In this document: positions 54,445-63,502 of the stretch, in pieces
Numbering within the stretch: position 1 is the stretch's first letter
Layout: every line of letters starts with the position of its first letter
From: Nocardia exalbida NBRC 100660
GTDB taxonomy: Bacteria; Actinomycetota; Actinomycetes; Mycobacteriales; Mycobacteriaceae
Assembly (NCBI RefSeq): GCF_000308575.1
Contig: NZ_BAFZ01000068.1
Coordinates: 104,112 to 168,111 of the forward strand
Direction of reading: 5' to 3'
DNA length: 64,000 nucleotides
Notes under the pieces: model-generated
What the model was told of the DNA's origin: nothing
What the model saw: the letters and a program-made list of their open reading frames with translations, nothing else
The model's database searches: none
Program-made: the position numbers and the translations under genes

Positions 54445-54604
54445 CCACCCGTCGCTGACCACCCGTCGAGGAAGCGCCGTACCCCATTCGAGCGGTGCGG
54501 CCTGGGAGTTCACCGCGCCGCTCGGTGGCCGTGACCGACATGCCTCGCACACGCCGGTGTGGGGCCGCAGTGATTTCCGGGCGCCGGGGCGAACGCGCCG
54601 CGCT

Positions 54605-55435
54605 CTACTTCTCGCGACCGGTGAACTGGTCCATGGAGTGGTAGACGCCGACCGTGTCGAGGAACAGGTCACGCAGCTTGATCGGCAGCAGGCCGGAGAT
54701 CGCCTTGTTCAGCCGCGAGGTCCACGGCAGCACGACCAGCGGGGTGCCGTTCTTCATCTCCCGCCACGAGGTGTCGACCACCTTGTCCTGGTCCAGGATC
54801 GGGGTGAACAGGAAGCCCTTGGCGCCCTCGAACATTCCGGTGTTGATGTAGGTCGGGCAGACCGTGGTGATCGTCACGTGCTCGTGGCCGGCCTGTTCCA
54901 GTTCGATGCGCACCGAGTCCGACCAGCCCAGCGCCGCCCACTTGGAGGCGGCGTACACGCTCATGCGCGGGTTGGACACCAGGCCCGCCGAGGAGGCGAT
55001 GGTCAGCACCCGCGCCTCGGTGGTTCCGGCGACCATGGCGGGCAGGAACTCGAGCGTGACGTACATCGGGGCGAGGGAGTTGATCGCCATGGTCTTGTCG
55101 ATGTCGGCGCGGTTCGGCGTTTCCCAGAAGTAGCTGTTGCCGCGCACGATGCCGGCGTTGTTGACCAGGATGTCGATGCCGCCGACCTGCTCGCGCACGC
55201 CGGCCGCCGCCTCGGCGATCGCCTCGGGCGAGGCCACGTCCACGACGAAGTGATGAACGGCGCTGCCGCGGCCGGTCAGCTCGGCGGCGGTGTCCTTCAG
55301 CGCGGCCTCGTTGATGTCCCACAGCACCACCGCCGCGGCGCCTTCGCGCACCGCCCGGTCGGCGAACAGCTTGCCAAGGCCCATCGCGGCCCCCGTGACC
55401 AGGACCCTCTTGCCCGCCACCGTGTCCAGTTTCAT
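54605..55435 (-). CDS. SDR family oxidoreductase
   Basis: The 276-residue classical SDR has T-G-A-A-M-G-L-G (NAD(P) site), D-I-L-V-N-N-A-G, A-S-S-A-G-L and Y-A-A-S-K. The Asp in V-L-W-D-I-N (after the second strand) suggests NAD+ over NADP+. It starts 33 bases after the aldehyde dehydrogenase stop, probably in one operon; together they could oxidise an alcohol to aldehyde to acid. Confidence 0.92.
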   Translation of the reverse strand: MKLDTVAGKRVLVTGAAMGLGKLFADRAVREGAAAVVLWDINEAALKDTAAELTGRGSAVHHFVVDVASPEAIAEAAAGVREQVGGIDILVNNAGIVRGNSYFWETPNRADIDKTMAINSLAPMYVTLEFLPAMVAGTTEARVLTIASSAGLVSNPRMSVYAASKWAALGWSDSVRIELEQAGHEHVTITTVCPTYINTGMFEGAKGFLFTPILDQDKVVDTSWREMKNGTPLVVLPWTSRLNKAISGLLPIKLRDLFLDTVGVYHSMDQFTGREK

Positions 55436-55468
55436 CCGTACCGCTTCCTGATCCGTGAGTCGTGCGAG

Positions 55469-57040
55469 TTACTTCTGCCGAAGCGCTTTCATGACGCCGA
55501 AATACAGCGTCATCGTCTTGGCCCAGAGCGCTTCGGACATGCCGGGCAGCGGAGCGATCGGCACTACCCGCTGCACCGCGATGGTCTGGGTGTCGATGTA
55601 CTTGAGCAGGCCCTCGGGACCGTGCCTGCGTCCGGTGCCGGAGATGCCGAGCCCGCCGGACGGCGCGTCGGCGCTGCCCCAGGCGGCGATGAAGCCCTCG
55701 TTGACGTTCACCGAGCCCGCCTCGATCCGCGCCGCCACCGCGCGACCGCGGGCGGTGTCCTTGGTCCAGACACTGGCGTTGAGGCCGTAGGCGGTGTCGT
55801 TGGCCTGTTCGACGGCTTCCTCGTCGCTGCTCACGCGGTAGATCGAGACCACGGGGCCGAAGGTCTCCTCGCGGTGCACCGTCATGCCCGGCCGCACGCC
55901 GGACAGCACGGTGGGCTCGTAGAAATACGGTCCGAGGTCCGGACGCGCGCGACCGCCCGCCAGCACCGTGGCGCCCTTGGCCACCGCGTCGTCGACATGC
56001 GCGACGACCGTGTCGAGCTGACGCCGGAAGGTCAGCGATCCCATGTCGCTGTGGTAGTCCAGACCGCCGCCGAGCCGGATGGCCTCGACGTGCCCGACGA
56101 ATTCGGTGACGAAGCGGTCGTAGACGCTGTCGTGCACGTAGATGCGTTCCATCGACTCGCACAGCTGTCCCGCCGAGGCGAAGCAGGCCCGGATGGCGAT
56201 CTTGGCGGCGCGTGAGACGTCCGCGTCGGCGAGCACCAGCAGCGGGTTCTTGCCGCCGAGTTCGAGCGAGTAGCCGATCAGGCGCTCACCCGCCTGCCGG
56301 GCGATGGTCCGTCCGGTCGCGCTGGAGCCGGTGTAGTCGACGTAGTCGGCGCGGGCGATCACCTCGCCGCCGATCACCGATCCGCGGCCGAGCACCGCCT
56401 GCCAGAGCCCGCGCGGCAATCCGGCGCGCACGGCGGCATCGATGGCCCACAGCGCGGTGAGCGCGGTCTGGTTGTCCGGACGCGCCACCACCGCGTTGCC
56501 CGCGACCAGGGCGGGCAGCGCGTCGGAGGCGGCCAGCGCCAGCGGATAGTTCCACGGCGAGATGACCGCGACCACGCCCTTGGGGCGATGCCGCACGTCG
56601 ACCTGGGTGAGCACGGGAAGCACCCCGCGCGGTTTGCGCGTGGCCAGCAGCCGGGCCGCCACCGAGGCGTAGTACCTGGCGTTCACGGCCACGTCGCCGA
56701 CCTCGTCGAAGGCGTGGGCCCGCGCCTTGCCGGTCTCGGTCTGCACGATGTCGAGGATGGCGTCCTGCTCGGCCAGCACGATGTCGTGGAATCGGCGCAG
56801 CACCGCGATCCGTTCCCGCACCGGACGTCGCGCCCACTGGCGCTGGGCTTCGCGGGCGGTGGCGAACGCGGTCTCGATGTCGTCGGCGCAGGACTGCGGC
56901 AGATCGACAATCTTCGCGCCGGTCGCGGGTGCGAACACTTCGACGGTGGGCGCCCCTCCGGCGACGGCGTGCGCGAGCAACGGCTGCACCAGCGACGGGG
57001 ACAGCGCGTCGGCGGTGGCCGGTTGGGAGGCGGTCGTCAT
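55469..57040 (-). CDS. Succinate-semialdehyde dehydrogenase-like aldehyde dehydrogenase
   Basis: The 523-residue ALDH has catalytic Glu260 in L-E-L-G-G-K-N-P and Cys294 in S-A-G-Q-L-C-E-S, with I-S-P-W-N-Y-P-L-A-L. It resembles the actinobacterial GabD2-type enzyme. Where most ALDHs have K-P (cofactor lysine) after V-V-A, this one reads A-R-P-D-N-Q, an Arg. It oxidises aldehydes to acids with NAD(P)+. Divergent from TetR at 57190. Confidence 0.9.
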   Translation of the reverse strand: MTTASQPATADALSPSLVQPLLAHAVAGGAPTVEVFAPATGAKIVDLPQSCADDIETAFATAREAQRQWARRPVRERIAVLRRFHDIVLAEQDAILDIVQTETGKARAHAFDEVGDVAVNARYYASVAARLLATRKPRGVLPVLTQVDVRHRPKGVVAVISPWNYPLALAASDALPALVAGNAVVARPDNQTALTALWAIDAAVRAGLPRGLWQAVLGRGSVIGGEVIARADYVDYTGSSATGRTIARQAGERLIGYSLELGGKNPLLVLADADVSRAAKIAIRACFASAGQLCESMERIYVHDSVYDRFVTEFVGHVEAIRLGGGLDYHSDMGSLTFRRQLDTVVAHVDDAVAKGATVLAGGRARPDLGPYFYEPTVLSGVRPGMTVHREETFGPVVSIYRVSSDEEAVEQANDTAYGLNASVWTKDTARGRAVAARIEAGSVNVNEGFIAAWGSADAPSGGLGISGTGRRHGPEGLLKYIDTQTIAVQRVVPIAPLPGMSEALWAKTMTLYFGVMKALRQK

Positions 57041-57100
57041 GGCGGGCCCTCTCGAGGACGGTGGACCGCGCCGCGGACGCGTCCCATTAAATGAACAGTG

Positions 57101-57120
57101 GTGTTAGATTAATATCTATG
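57101..57120. promoter_or_regulatory. AT-rich inverted repeat in ALDH/TetR promoter
   Basis: In an AT-rich patch TAGAT (57105-57109) and ATCTA (57114-57118) form an inverted repeat with 4-base spacer, flanked by GTG on the left and CAC (57122-57124) on the right. A likely TetR operator for the divergent genes. Confidence 0.45.
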
Positions 57121-57189
57121 TCACACCTCGTGTCAAGCTGTTCGTCGTGGCGCACAGGGATCCAGGGGGCCGCGTTGTGAGGCGGCACT

Positions 57190-57873
57190 ATGCAGGCTGA
57201 GCCGACGGCCGCGCGGCGCGGCAGGCCGCCGCAGACGCAGGAGCAGGCCGAGGAGGTCCGCGCCCGGATCGTGCTCGCGACGGCGGAGGTGTTCACCCGC
57301 ACGGGTTCCCGTGGGCTGAGCGTCGCGCAGATCATCGAGCAGGCGGGACTGGCCAGGCCGACCTTCTACCGCTACTTCGGCAACGCGAACGAACCGCTGC
57401 TCGCGGTGCTCGACAGTTCCAACGAGGGGTTGGTCGGCGGCATCCGCGCGGCGCTGGCGGGCACCGACGAGCCGGTCGAGCTGGGTATCCGGCTGATCGA
57501 CGCCTACCTGGACTGGGCGCGCGGACACGGCCCCATGCTGCGGCCGCTGTTCGCCGAGCTGCACGATCCGGGTTCGCCGGTGTCGGCGTACCGCGAACGC
57601 GCGCTCGACGACATCCGCGATCTGGTGCGCGAGACGTTCGCCGAGCTGGGCAGGCCGGTGCCGAGCCCACTCGACCTGGACGCGGCGCTGCACCTGTGCG
57701 AGTACGTGGTCTACCGGATCTCCGCGGGCACCGCGCCCGGCGCCGAACCGGACGCGGACACCGTCGCGGCGGCGCGCCTGACGATGATCCGCGTGCTGCT
57801 CACGACGCTCGGCACGCGCGTCGACGTGGAGTACGCGCTGACGCTGCCCGCGATCTTTCCCGCCGCGCCGTAG
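57190..57873 (+). CDS. TetR family transcriptional regulator
   Basis: The 227-residue product has an N-terminal helix-turn-helix: A-T-A-E-V-F-T-R-T-G-S-R-G-L-S-V-A-Q-I-I, then A-G-L-A-R-P-T-F-Y-R-Y-F-G-N. Its C-terminal domain has no recognised ligand motif. It is divergent from the ALDH-SDR operon and convergent with the SDR gene at 57889 (15 bases between stops). It likely represses the ALDH operon. Confidence 0.92.
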   Translation: MQAEPTAARRGRPPQTQEQAEEVRARIVLATAEVFTRTGSRGLSVAQIIEQAGLARPTFYRYFGNANEPLLAVLDSSNEGLVGGIRAALAGTDEPVELGIRLIDAYLDWARGHGPMLRPLFAELHDPGSPVSAYRERALDDIRDLVRETFAELGRPVPSPLDLDAALHLCEYVVYRISAGTAPGAEPDADTVAAARLTMIRVLLTTLGTRVDVEYALTLPAIFPAAP

Positions 57874-57888
57874 TCCGGCCCGCGCGCG

Positions 57889-58812
57889 TCAGCGCGGTAC
57901 CGGGGTGACGGGATGATCGGCGTCGATGACGCGCTGTTCGACCCGGTGGATCAGGTCGTGCACGCGCGGGTCCCGCGCCAGCCTGCTGTCCAGCACCACG
58001 TTGATCACGCCGCGGAACAACGCGTAGGGCTCCCACTGCGGCGGCGCGATGGTGCGGGCCGCGCGCCGGGCGATGCCGTCGGCGATGGATTCCGCCGCGT
58101 CGCGCACGGTGATGCGCAGATTGAGCGGCCAGGGCAGCAATGCGCCCAGGTCGGCGCCCAGCTCGTCCTCGTCCAGCGTGCCGTGCGTCATCGCGGTGTC
58201 GACGATGCCGAAGTACGCCACGCCCGCCGTCGCGCCCACCGCGGCGAGCTCGACCCGCAGCGCCCGCCCGAACTGCTCTACCGCGGCTTTGCTCACCATG
58301 TAGGGCGAACCGGCCATGCCGGGCGCGAACGCCGCGGCGGAGGAGACCACGACGACGTGCCCTTTCGCGGCGACGATGTCCTCCAGCGCGGGATGCACGG
58401 TGTTGAACACCCCGGTCACATTGATGCCGATGACCCGATCGAAGTCGCCGGGGTTCATCGTCCGGATCGTGGCCGGCTCCGGCACCACGCCCGCGTTGGC
58501 CACCACGACATCGATCCGGCCGAAACGCTCGCGCACCCGGGAGATGGCTTCGCGCATCCCGATTCGATCGGAGACGTCCGCGCGCACGACCAGCGCACGC
58601 TCCCCCATCGAGCGTCCGACGGCAGCGGCGGCGGCCTGGTCGATGTCGATCAGCGCCACCGAAGCGCCCGAGGCATAGAGTTTTTCGGCGAGCGCGCGGC
58701 CGATTCCGGTGCCCGCACCGGTGATCACCACCACCCGATCGCGCACATCCAGCCGATGCTCGGCAGGTGGGGACAGCAGCTGACGCAGCAGATCGACGAC
58801 CACGACGCTCAC
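57889..58812 (-). CDS. SDR family oxidoreductase (monooxygenase operon)
   Basis: The 307-residue protein has the SDR motifs T-G-A-G-T-G-I-G, V-V-A-N-A-G-V-V, V-S-S-A-A-A-F and Y-M-V-S-K. The Asp in L-I-D-I-D suggests NAD+. The GTG start at 58812 overlaps the monooxygenase stop (GTGA). It also has a C-terminal helical extension of about 50 residues. It is the last gene of the four-gene operon. Confidence 0.92.
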   Translation of the reverse strand: MSVVVVDLLRQLLSPPAEHRLDVRDRVVVITGAGTGIGRALAEKLYASGASVALIDIDQAAAAAVGRSMGERALVVRADVSDRIGMREAISRVRERFGRIDVVVANAGVVPEPATIRTMNPGDFDRVIGINVTGVFNTVHPALEDIVAAKGHVVVVSSAAAFAPGMAGSPYMVSKAAVEQFGRALRVELAAVGATAGVAYFGIVDTAMTHGTLDEDELGADLGALLPWPLNLRITVRDAAESIADGIARRAARTIAPPQWEPYALFRGVINVVLDSRLARDPRVHDLIHRVEQRVIDADHPVTPVPR

Positions 58813-60275
58813 CCGGCCTGCAACTGGTAGGACTCCGGATCGAAACGGCTTGTGCGCCGCCGGTATTCGAAACTCCAGTTCGGGTACAGACCGGCGTTGC
58901 CGCCGTCGGCGGTCTGGTAGTAGCTGCGGCATCCGCCGGTCAGCCAGGCGGTGTCGCGACTGCGCTCGGTCACCTCGTCGAGGAAGGCTCGCTGCACCTC
59001 CTCGCGCACATCGATCCGCTGGATGTTCCGCGCACGCATGGTGGTCACGGCATCGACGATATAGCGCACCTGCGCCTCGATCATATAGATCGCGGACTGA
59101 TTGCCCGCCGCCCCGAACGGCCCCAGCGTGCAGAAGAAGTTCGGGAAGCCCGCCATGGCCGCGCCGAGGTAGCTGCTCGGACGCTCCCGGTAGCGGTCCC
59201 CGATGGAGCGACCGCCGAGCCCGTGGATCCGGTCGAAAACCGCGGGGGGAACGCCGAATCCGGTGCCCCAGATGATCGTGTCCACCGCGTGCTCCGCGCC
59301 GTCGGCGGTGACGATCGACCTGGCGCGGATCTCCCGGATCCCCTCGGTGACCACTTCGACGTTCGGCCGGGTCAGGGCCGGGTAGTAGGCGTCGGAGAAG
59401 ATCGCGCGCTTACAACCGATCACGTAATCGGGGGTGAGTTTGCGACGCAGCTGCGGATCGCGCACCTGGCGCAGCAGCTGGAGTCTGCCCAGCGCCTCGT
59501 ACGGATGCCGGAACCGCTTGTCCACGAAACCGACCAGACCGAAACCTTCGATGCCGGTGTAGAAGAGACCGCGGATCGCTTTGCCGAGCGCGGGGACCCG
59601 GCGCAGCAGCGCGCGTTCGGCGGGCAGCGTAGGGCGATCCAGTCGCGAGACGATCCACGGCGCCGAACGCTGGAACACGGTCAGCTCGCCCACCAGGGGC
59701 TGGATCTCCGGGATGAACTGCACGGCCGACGCGCCCGTGCCGATCACCGCGACGCGCTCGCCGGTGAGATCGTGTTCGTGATCCCAGTGCAGCGAATGGA
59801 ATTGCGTCCCTTCGAAGGTATCCGCGCCCGGCACCCGCGGGATCCGCGCCTCGCTGAACGGCCCGACGGCGGAAACCAGCACCGCCGCGGTCAGCTCGCC
59901 GCGACCGGTACGCAGCCGCCACAGCGTGGCCGCGTCGTCCCAGCGCGCCTCGAGCAACTCGACGCCGAACCGCATGTGCCGCACCACGTCGTGGCGCGTC
60001 GCGACCGACCGGAGGTAGGCGAGGATCTCCGGCTGCGTGCCGTAGGTGCGCGACCAGTCCGGATTGGGCGCGAAGGAGTACGAGTACAGCTGGGAGGGCA
60101 CGTCGCAGGCGCAACCGGGATAGGTGTTCGCCCGCCAGGTGCCACCCAGGTCATCCGCGCGCTCGAGCAGCACGAAATCATCGATGCCCGCTTCGCGCAG
60201 CGCGACCGCCAGACCGATCCCGGCTATCCCGGCGCCGATTACCGCGATCGGCACGTGTTCCGGATGCGCAGCCAT
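58809..60275 (-). CDS. Baeyer-Villiger-type flavin monooxygenase
   Basis: The 488-residue FAD protein starts with I-A-V-I-G-A-G-I-A-G-I-G, has the fingerprint F-E-G-T-Q-F-H-S-L-H-W-D (pattern FxGxxxHxxxW) near 155, and the second Rossmann motif V-A-V-I-G-T-G-A-S-A. It oxidises ketones to esters with NADPH and O2, or related sulfur/nitrogen oxidations. The start has GGAA upstream. It is followed directly by SDR in the operon. Confidence 0.92.
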   Translation of the reverse strand: MAAHPEHVPIAVIGAGIAGIGLAVALREAGIDDFVLLERADDLGGTWRANTYPGCACDVPSQLYSYSFAPNPDWSRTYGTQPEILAYLRSVATRHDVVRHMRFGVELLEARWDDAATLWRLRTGRGELTAAVLVSAVGPFSEARIPRVPGADTFEGTQFHSLHWDHEHDLTGERVAVIGTGASAVQFIPEIQPLVGELTVFQRSAPWIVSRLDRPTLPAERALLRRVPALGKAIRGLFYTGIEGFGLVGFVDKRFRHPYEALGRLQLLRQVRDPQLRRKLTPDYVIGCKRAIFSDAYYPALTRPNVEVVTEGIREIRARSIVTADGAEHAVDTIIWGTGFGVPPAVFDRIHGLGGRSIGDRYRERPSSYLGAAMAGFPNFFCTLGPFGAAGNQSAIYMIEAQVRYIVDAVTTMRARNIQRIDVREEVQRAFLDEVTERSRDTAWLTGGCRSYYQTADGGNAGLYPNWSFEYRRRTSRFDPESYQLQAG

Positions 60276-60313
60276 GTCTTTCCTTCCACACGCGGGCGCC
60301 TGGCCCGCCGAGC

Positions 60314-61384
60314 TCACAGATCCAGGTGGAGTTCGCCGTCGCGCGCCCGGGAGACGCAGGTCAGCATCGTCTCCGCGCGCTCGGATTCGAGCAGCGACCG
60401 GTCCCGGTGGTCCACCGCGCCCGCGAGCACCCGTGTCTTGCAGGTGCCGCAGAATCCCTGCTGACAGGAGTAGGCCACGCCGGGCAGCACACGGCGGATC
60501 GCGCTGAGCGCGGACTCGTCGGCCGCGACCTCCACGTCGAACCCGCTGCGATGCAACCTGATCCGAAACGGCTCGCCGTCGCGCACGGGCAGCGGCGAGA
60601 AGCGCTCGGTGTGCAGCGAGGCCGTCGGATCGTGCAGTGCGAGCACCGCACGCGCGGCCTCGGCCAGCGGCGGCGGCCCGCACACGTATACCGCGGCGCC
60701 GGGCGGCGTCTGCTCGAAGATCATCCGCGCGTCGGGCACGCCGTACTCGTCGTCCGGCCGCACCACCACGTCGCCGCCGGTGTACCGGGCCAGGTCGTAC
60801 AGGAACGGCATGCGCGAGCGGGACCGGCCCAGGTACATCAACCGCCAGGGCACTGCCGCGCGTTCGGCCGCGGCGACCATGGGCAGGATCGGCGTGATCC
60901 CGATGCCGCCCGCGACGAACAGATAACACGGCGCCTCGACGAGCGGGAACGCGTTGCGCGGACCGCGCACGCACAGCCGGTCACCGACCCGCAGATCCCG
61001 GTGGATCTCCGCGGAACCGCCCTCGCCGTCGGCGATGAGGCGCACCGCGATGCGGTAGAACCCGCGGTCGGCGGGGTCGTTGGTGAGCGAATACTGCCGC
61101 TGCCGACCGGACGGCAAGAAGACGTCCAGATGCGCGCCCGGCGTCCACGCGGGCAGTGGGCCGCCGTCGGGGTGGCACAGCCACAAGCTCACCACCCCGT
61201 CGGCCTCGTGCCCGATCCGGTCGACCACCACCTCGAATTCGTAGCCGGTGCGGCGGACCGGATCGGGACGCGAAAGCAATTGCGCGGCGTCGCTTTCGAC
61301 GAACAGGCGCTTGTAGGCGTCGGCCGCCGAGCCGATCAGCCGCAGCGCGGCCCCTGGCTGGAACCGCTCCCCCACGGCGGTCAC
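60314..61384 (-). CDS. Ferredoxin-reductase-like protein with C-terminal 2Fe-2S domain
   Basis: The 356-residue product has FAD-binding R-Q-Y-S-L-T-N-D, NAD site G-G-I-G-I-T-P-I-L-P-M, and a plant-type ferredoxin domain with Cys pattern C-Q-Q-G-F-C-G-T-C and a later T-C-V. This is the phthalate-dioxygenase-reductase-like layout, delivering electrons from NADH to an oxygenase. The GTG start at 61384 overlaps the preceding stop (GTGA), so it is coupled to the diiron protein, its likely partner. Confidence 0.93.
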   Translation of the reverse strand: MTAVGERFQPGAALRLIGSAADAYKRLFVESDAAQLLSRPDPVRRTGYEFEVVVDRIGHEADGVVSLWLCHPDGGPLPAWTPGAHLDVFLPSGRQRQYSLTNDPADRGFYRIAVRLIADGEGGSAEIHRDLRVGDRLCVRGPRNAFPLVEAPCYLFVAGGIGITPILPMVAAAERAAVPWRLMYLGRSRSRMPFLYDLARYTGGDVVVRPDDEYGVPDARMIFEQTPPGAAVYVCGPPPLAEAARAVLALHDPTASLHTERFSPLPVRDGEPFRIRLHRSGFDVEVAADESALSAIRRVLPGVAYSCQQGFCGTCKTRVLAGAVDHRDRSLLESERAETMLTCVSRARDGELHLDL

Positions 61385-62256
61385 GCGTTCGCCGCCCGTG
61401 CCGCGGGCGACTGCGCGAGGTAACGCAGCGCGTTGTCCATCGGGCCGAGCTGCGACGGGTGGAAGCCCGGCCGCAGGTAGCGCGGAATCTCGGTGAAGAA
61501 CGTCGTGAAGCTGGGCACCACGCCGCGCACCGACGCGCCGGCCAGCTGGAGCGGCCAGAATCGGCCTTTGTGCCGCGACGGGTCCTTGTGGAACAGGTAG
61601 CCCCCGGAGACGACGAACAGCACGAGCAATCCCGTGCTCGCGATGAGCGCCTGCCGCGCCTTGCGCGCGTATCCGCCGTCGACGTGCATGTACGCGTCGT
61701 AGACGACGCTGCGGTGCTCGACCTCCTCGGCGCCGTGCCAGCGGATCAGATCCAGCATCGCCGGGTGCATGCCCTTGGCTTCGAGGGTGTCGTTGGTGAG
61801 CAGCCACTCCCCGATGACCGCGGTGTAGTGCTCCATGCCCGCGAACAACGCCAGCCGCTCGCACAGCCACTCCCGCTTGGCCCGGCCGGTCAATCCGTGG
61901 TCGCCGAGGATGCGGTCGACCAGCCAGCTCACGCGATCGACCATCGGGCCGACGTCCAGGCCGAGCCGCTCCAATTGCTCGCGCGCCTTCTCGTGCGAAC
62001 TGGCATGCATGGATTCCTGGCCGATGAAGCCGCGGACTTCCTCGCGTAACCGCTCGTCGTCGATCAGGGGTAACGCCTCGGCCAGCGCCTGCGCCATCGC
62101 GCGCTCACCCTCGGGGAGCACCAGGTGCATCACGTTGATGATGTGGGTGGCCATCGCCTCGCCGGGGATGTAATGCATCGGCACCGTGGCGAAGTCGAAT
62201 TCCACCGCGCGCGCGTTGATGGCGTGTGTCTGGTCGGCGTATACGGCAGAACCCAT
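61381..62256 (-). CDS. PF10118-type metal-dependent hydrolase / diiron protein
   Basis: The 291-residue helical protein contains repeated acid/His motifs: G-Q-E-S-M-H-A-S-S-H, G-M-E-H-Y and E-E-V-E-H-R-S, typical of ferritin-like diiron sites, and a hydrophobic segment (L-L-V-L-F-V-V-S-G-G-Y-L-F) after the third. It is commonly annotated as a predicted metal-dependent hydrolase. Coupling to a ferredoxin-type reductase suggests it is rather an oxygenase or desaturase-like protein. First gene of the operon; divergent from a TetR gene. Confidence 0.88.
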   Translation of the reverse strand: MGSAVYADQTHAINARAVEFDFATVPMHYIPGEAMATHIINVMHLVLPEGERAMAQALAEALPLIDDERLREEVRGFIGQESMHASSHEKAREQLERLGLDVGPMVDRVSWLVDRILGDHGLTGRAKREWLCERLALFAGMEHYTAVIGEWLLTNDTLEAKGMHPAMLDLIRWHGAEEVEHRSVVYDAYMHVDGGYARKARQALIASTGLLVLFVVSGGYLFHKDPSRHKGRFWPLQLAGASVRGVVPSFTTFFTEIPRYLRPGFHPSQLGPMDNALRYLAQSPAARAANA

Positions 62257-62299
62257 CTCGCACCCCTCGTCATCGATCGGTGTCTTCGCAATGTATTGG

Positions 62300-62333
62300 T
62301 GACATCAGGTGCTGTCAACATCACATGATGTCA
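62300..62333. promoter_or_regulatory. Inverted repeat TGACATCA/TGATGTCA in the divergent promoter
   Basis: TGACATCA (62300-62307) and TGATGTCA (62326-62333) form an inverted repeat with an 18-base spacer, and a further TGTCA lies between. It sits between the diiron operon and the TetR gene; candidate TetR operator. Confidence 0.5.
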
Positions 62334-62359
62334 ATTCGGTGCTATGAGAGGATGACGCT

Positions 62360-63022
62360 ATGGACCAAGCCGACGGGGCGATTCCGGGCATGCGCCGCTG
62401 GCGCGGGCAATCGCCCGCCGACCGCGTCGCCGCACGCCGGGAACAGCTGGTCGAGGCGTGCACGGAGCTGATGGCGACCGTGGGCGCGGCCGAGACGTCG
62501 ATGCGCGGCGTGTGCAGGCAGGCCGGACTCACCGAGCGCTACTTCTACGAGAGCTTCCCGAACCTCGACGCGTTGCTGACCACCGTGCTGGACACCGTCG
62601 TCCTCGGCGCGCGCGACCGGCTGCTCGACGAGCTGCCCAACGCGCCCATCGAACGCGACGCGATGTTTCGCCACATGGTCGGCGTCTTCACCGACTATCT
62701 GCTGGCCGACCGCCGCCGCGGCCGGATCATGTTCATCGAATCGCAGGCCACCCCCGTGCTCATGCCGCGCGCCAACGAACTCATCGGCTTGTTCACCGCG
62801 CCGATCGCGTTGACCATCAGCGCGGGCGACTACAGCCAGCCGGTGCCCGACGAGCACGACTACGCGCTCAACGCCAGCGCCATCTTCGGTGCACTCGCCT
62901 ACCTCTACCGGCCCTGGCTCGACGGCGAAATCCCCATCTCCCGTGAACGTTTCGACGTGCACGCCGCCGACGTCATCGAGCGGATCGCCACCGCGCGCTC
63001 CGCGTCGAGCACCGAAGCCTGA
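62360..63022 (+). CDS. TetR family transcriptional regulator
   Basis: The 220-residue product has a HTH at the N-terminus: R-R-E-Q-L-V-E-A-C-T-E-L-M, then C-R-Q-A-G-L-T-E-R-Y-F-Y-E-S-F-P-N. Its C-terminal domain has no known motif. It is divergent from the diiron/monooxygenase operon, with an inverted repeat between them. Likely repressor of that operon. Confidence 0.92.
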   Translation: MDQADGAIPGMRRWRGQSPADRVAARREQLVEACTELMATVGAAETSMRGVCRQAGLTERYFYESFPNLDALLTTVLDTVVLGARDRLLDELPNAPIERDAMFRHMVGVFTDYLLADRRRGRIMFIESQATPVLMPRANELIGLFTAPIALTISAGDYSQPVPDEHDYALNASAIFGALAYLYRPWLDGEIPISRERFDVHAADVIERIATARSASSTEA

Positions 63023-63502
63023 TCCCGGCTCGCACCGGTCACCGCGCCGCCCGACTTCCCTTCTGTCGCAACCTGTTCGGCTCGAAGTCAAATCGAGCGA
63101 CAGGCAATCCGCACCGAAGGGGTGGCGCACAGTGAAGTCACTCACATCCGGCGAGAGAGACCCCCTGCCGACGACTCACGAACCGCCACCATCCGGCAAT
63201 AGCCGATCGATTGCCATTCCGAAAGCGGCGCCGTGGCGAGCGTCGCGCGCCGCGCACAGCGGCGAACGCGAAATGCGGTGACGAACCGAATCGGCAGGTC
63301 GGATGGCAATACCGGCAAGCCATAGCCAGTCGGTCACCGGTTGGTGATACCTCACGAAACATGTACTGCTGGTCGTGATTTCCGTCTCAGACGGCGGCGC
63401 GAAATAGCTGTGGTCATTCGTTGTTACCGTCGGGTAGTGTTCATTGCACCGACGATCAGAGTCGATCCGGAACCGTATATCTCGACGATTTCAGGAGCGC
63501 TC
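63023..63502. other. Non-coding region before the KAS III gene
   Basis: 480 bases with no supported gene. The base composition drops toward the KAS gene. The stretch 63310-63335 has a partial inverted repeat (GGTCACC, then GGTGA-ACC-like). Probable promoter of the KAS III gene. Confidence 0.5.
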
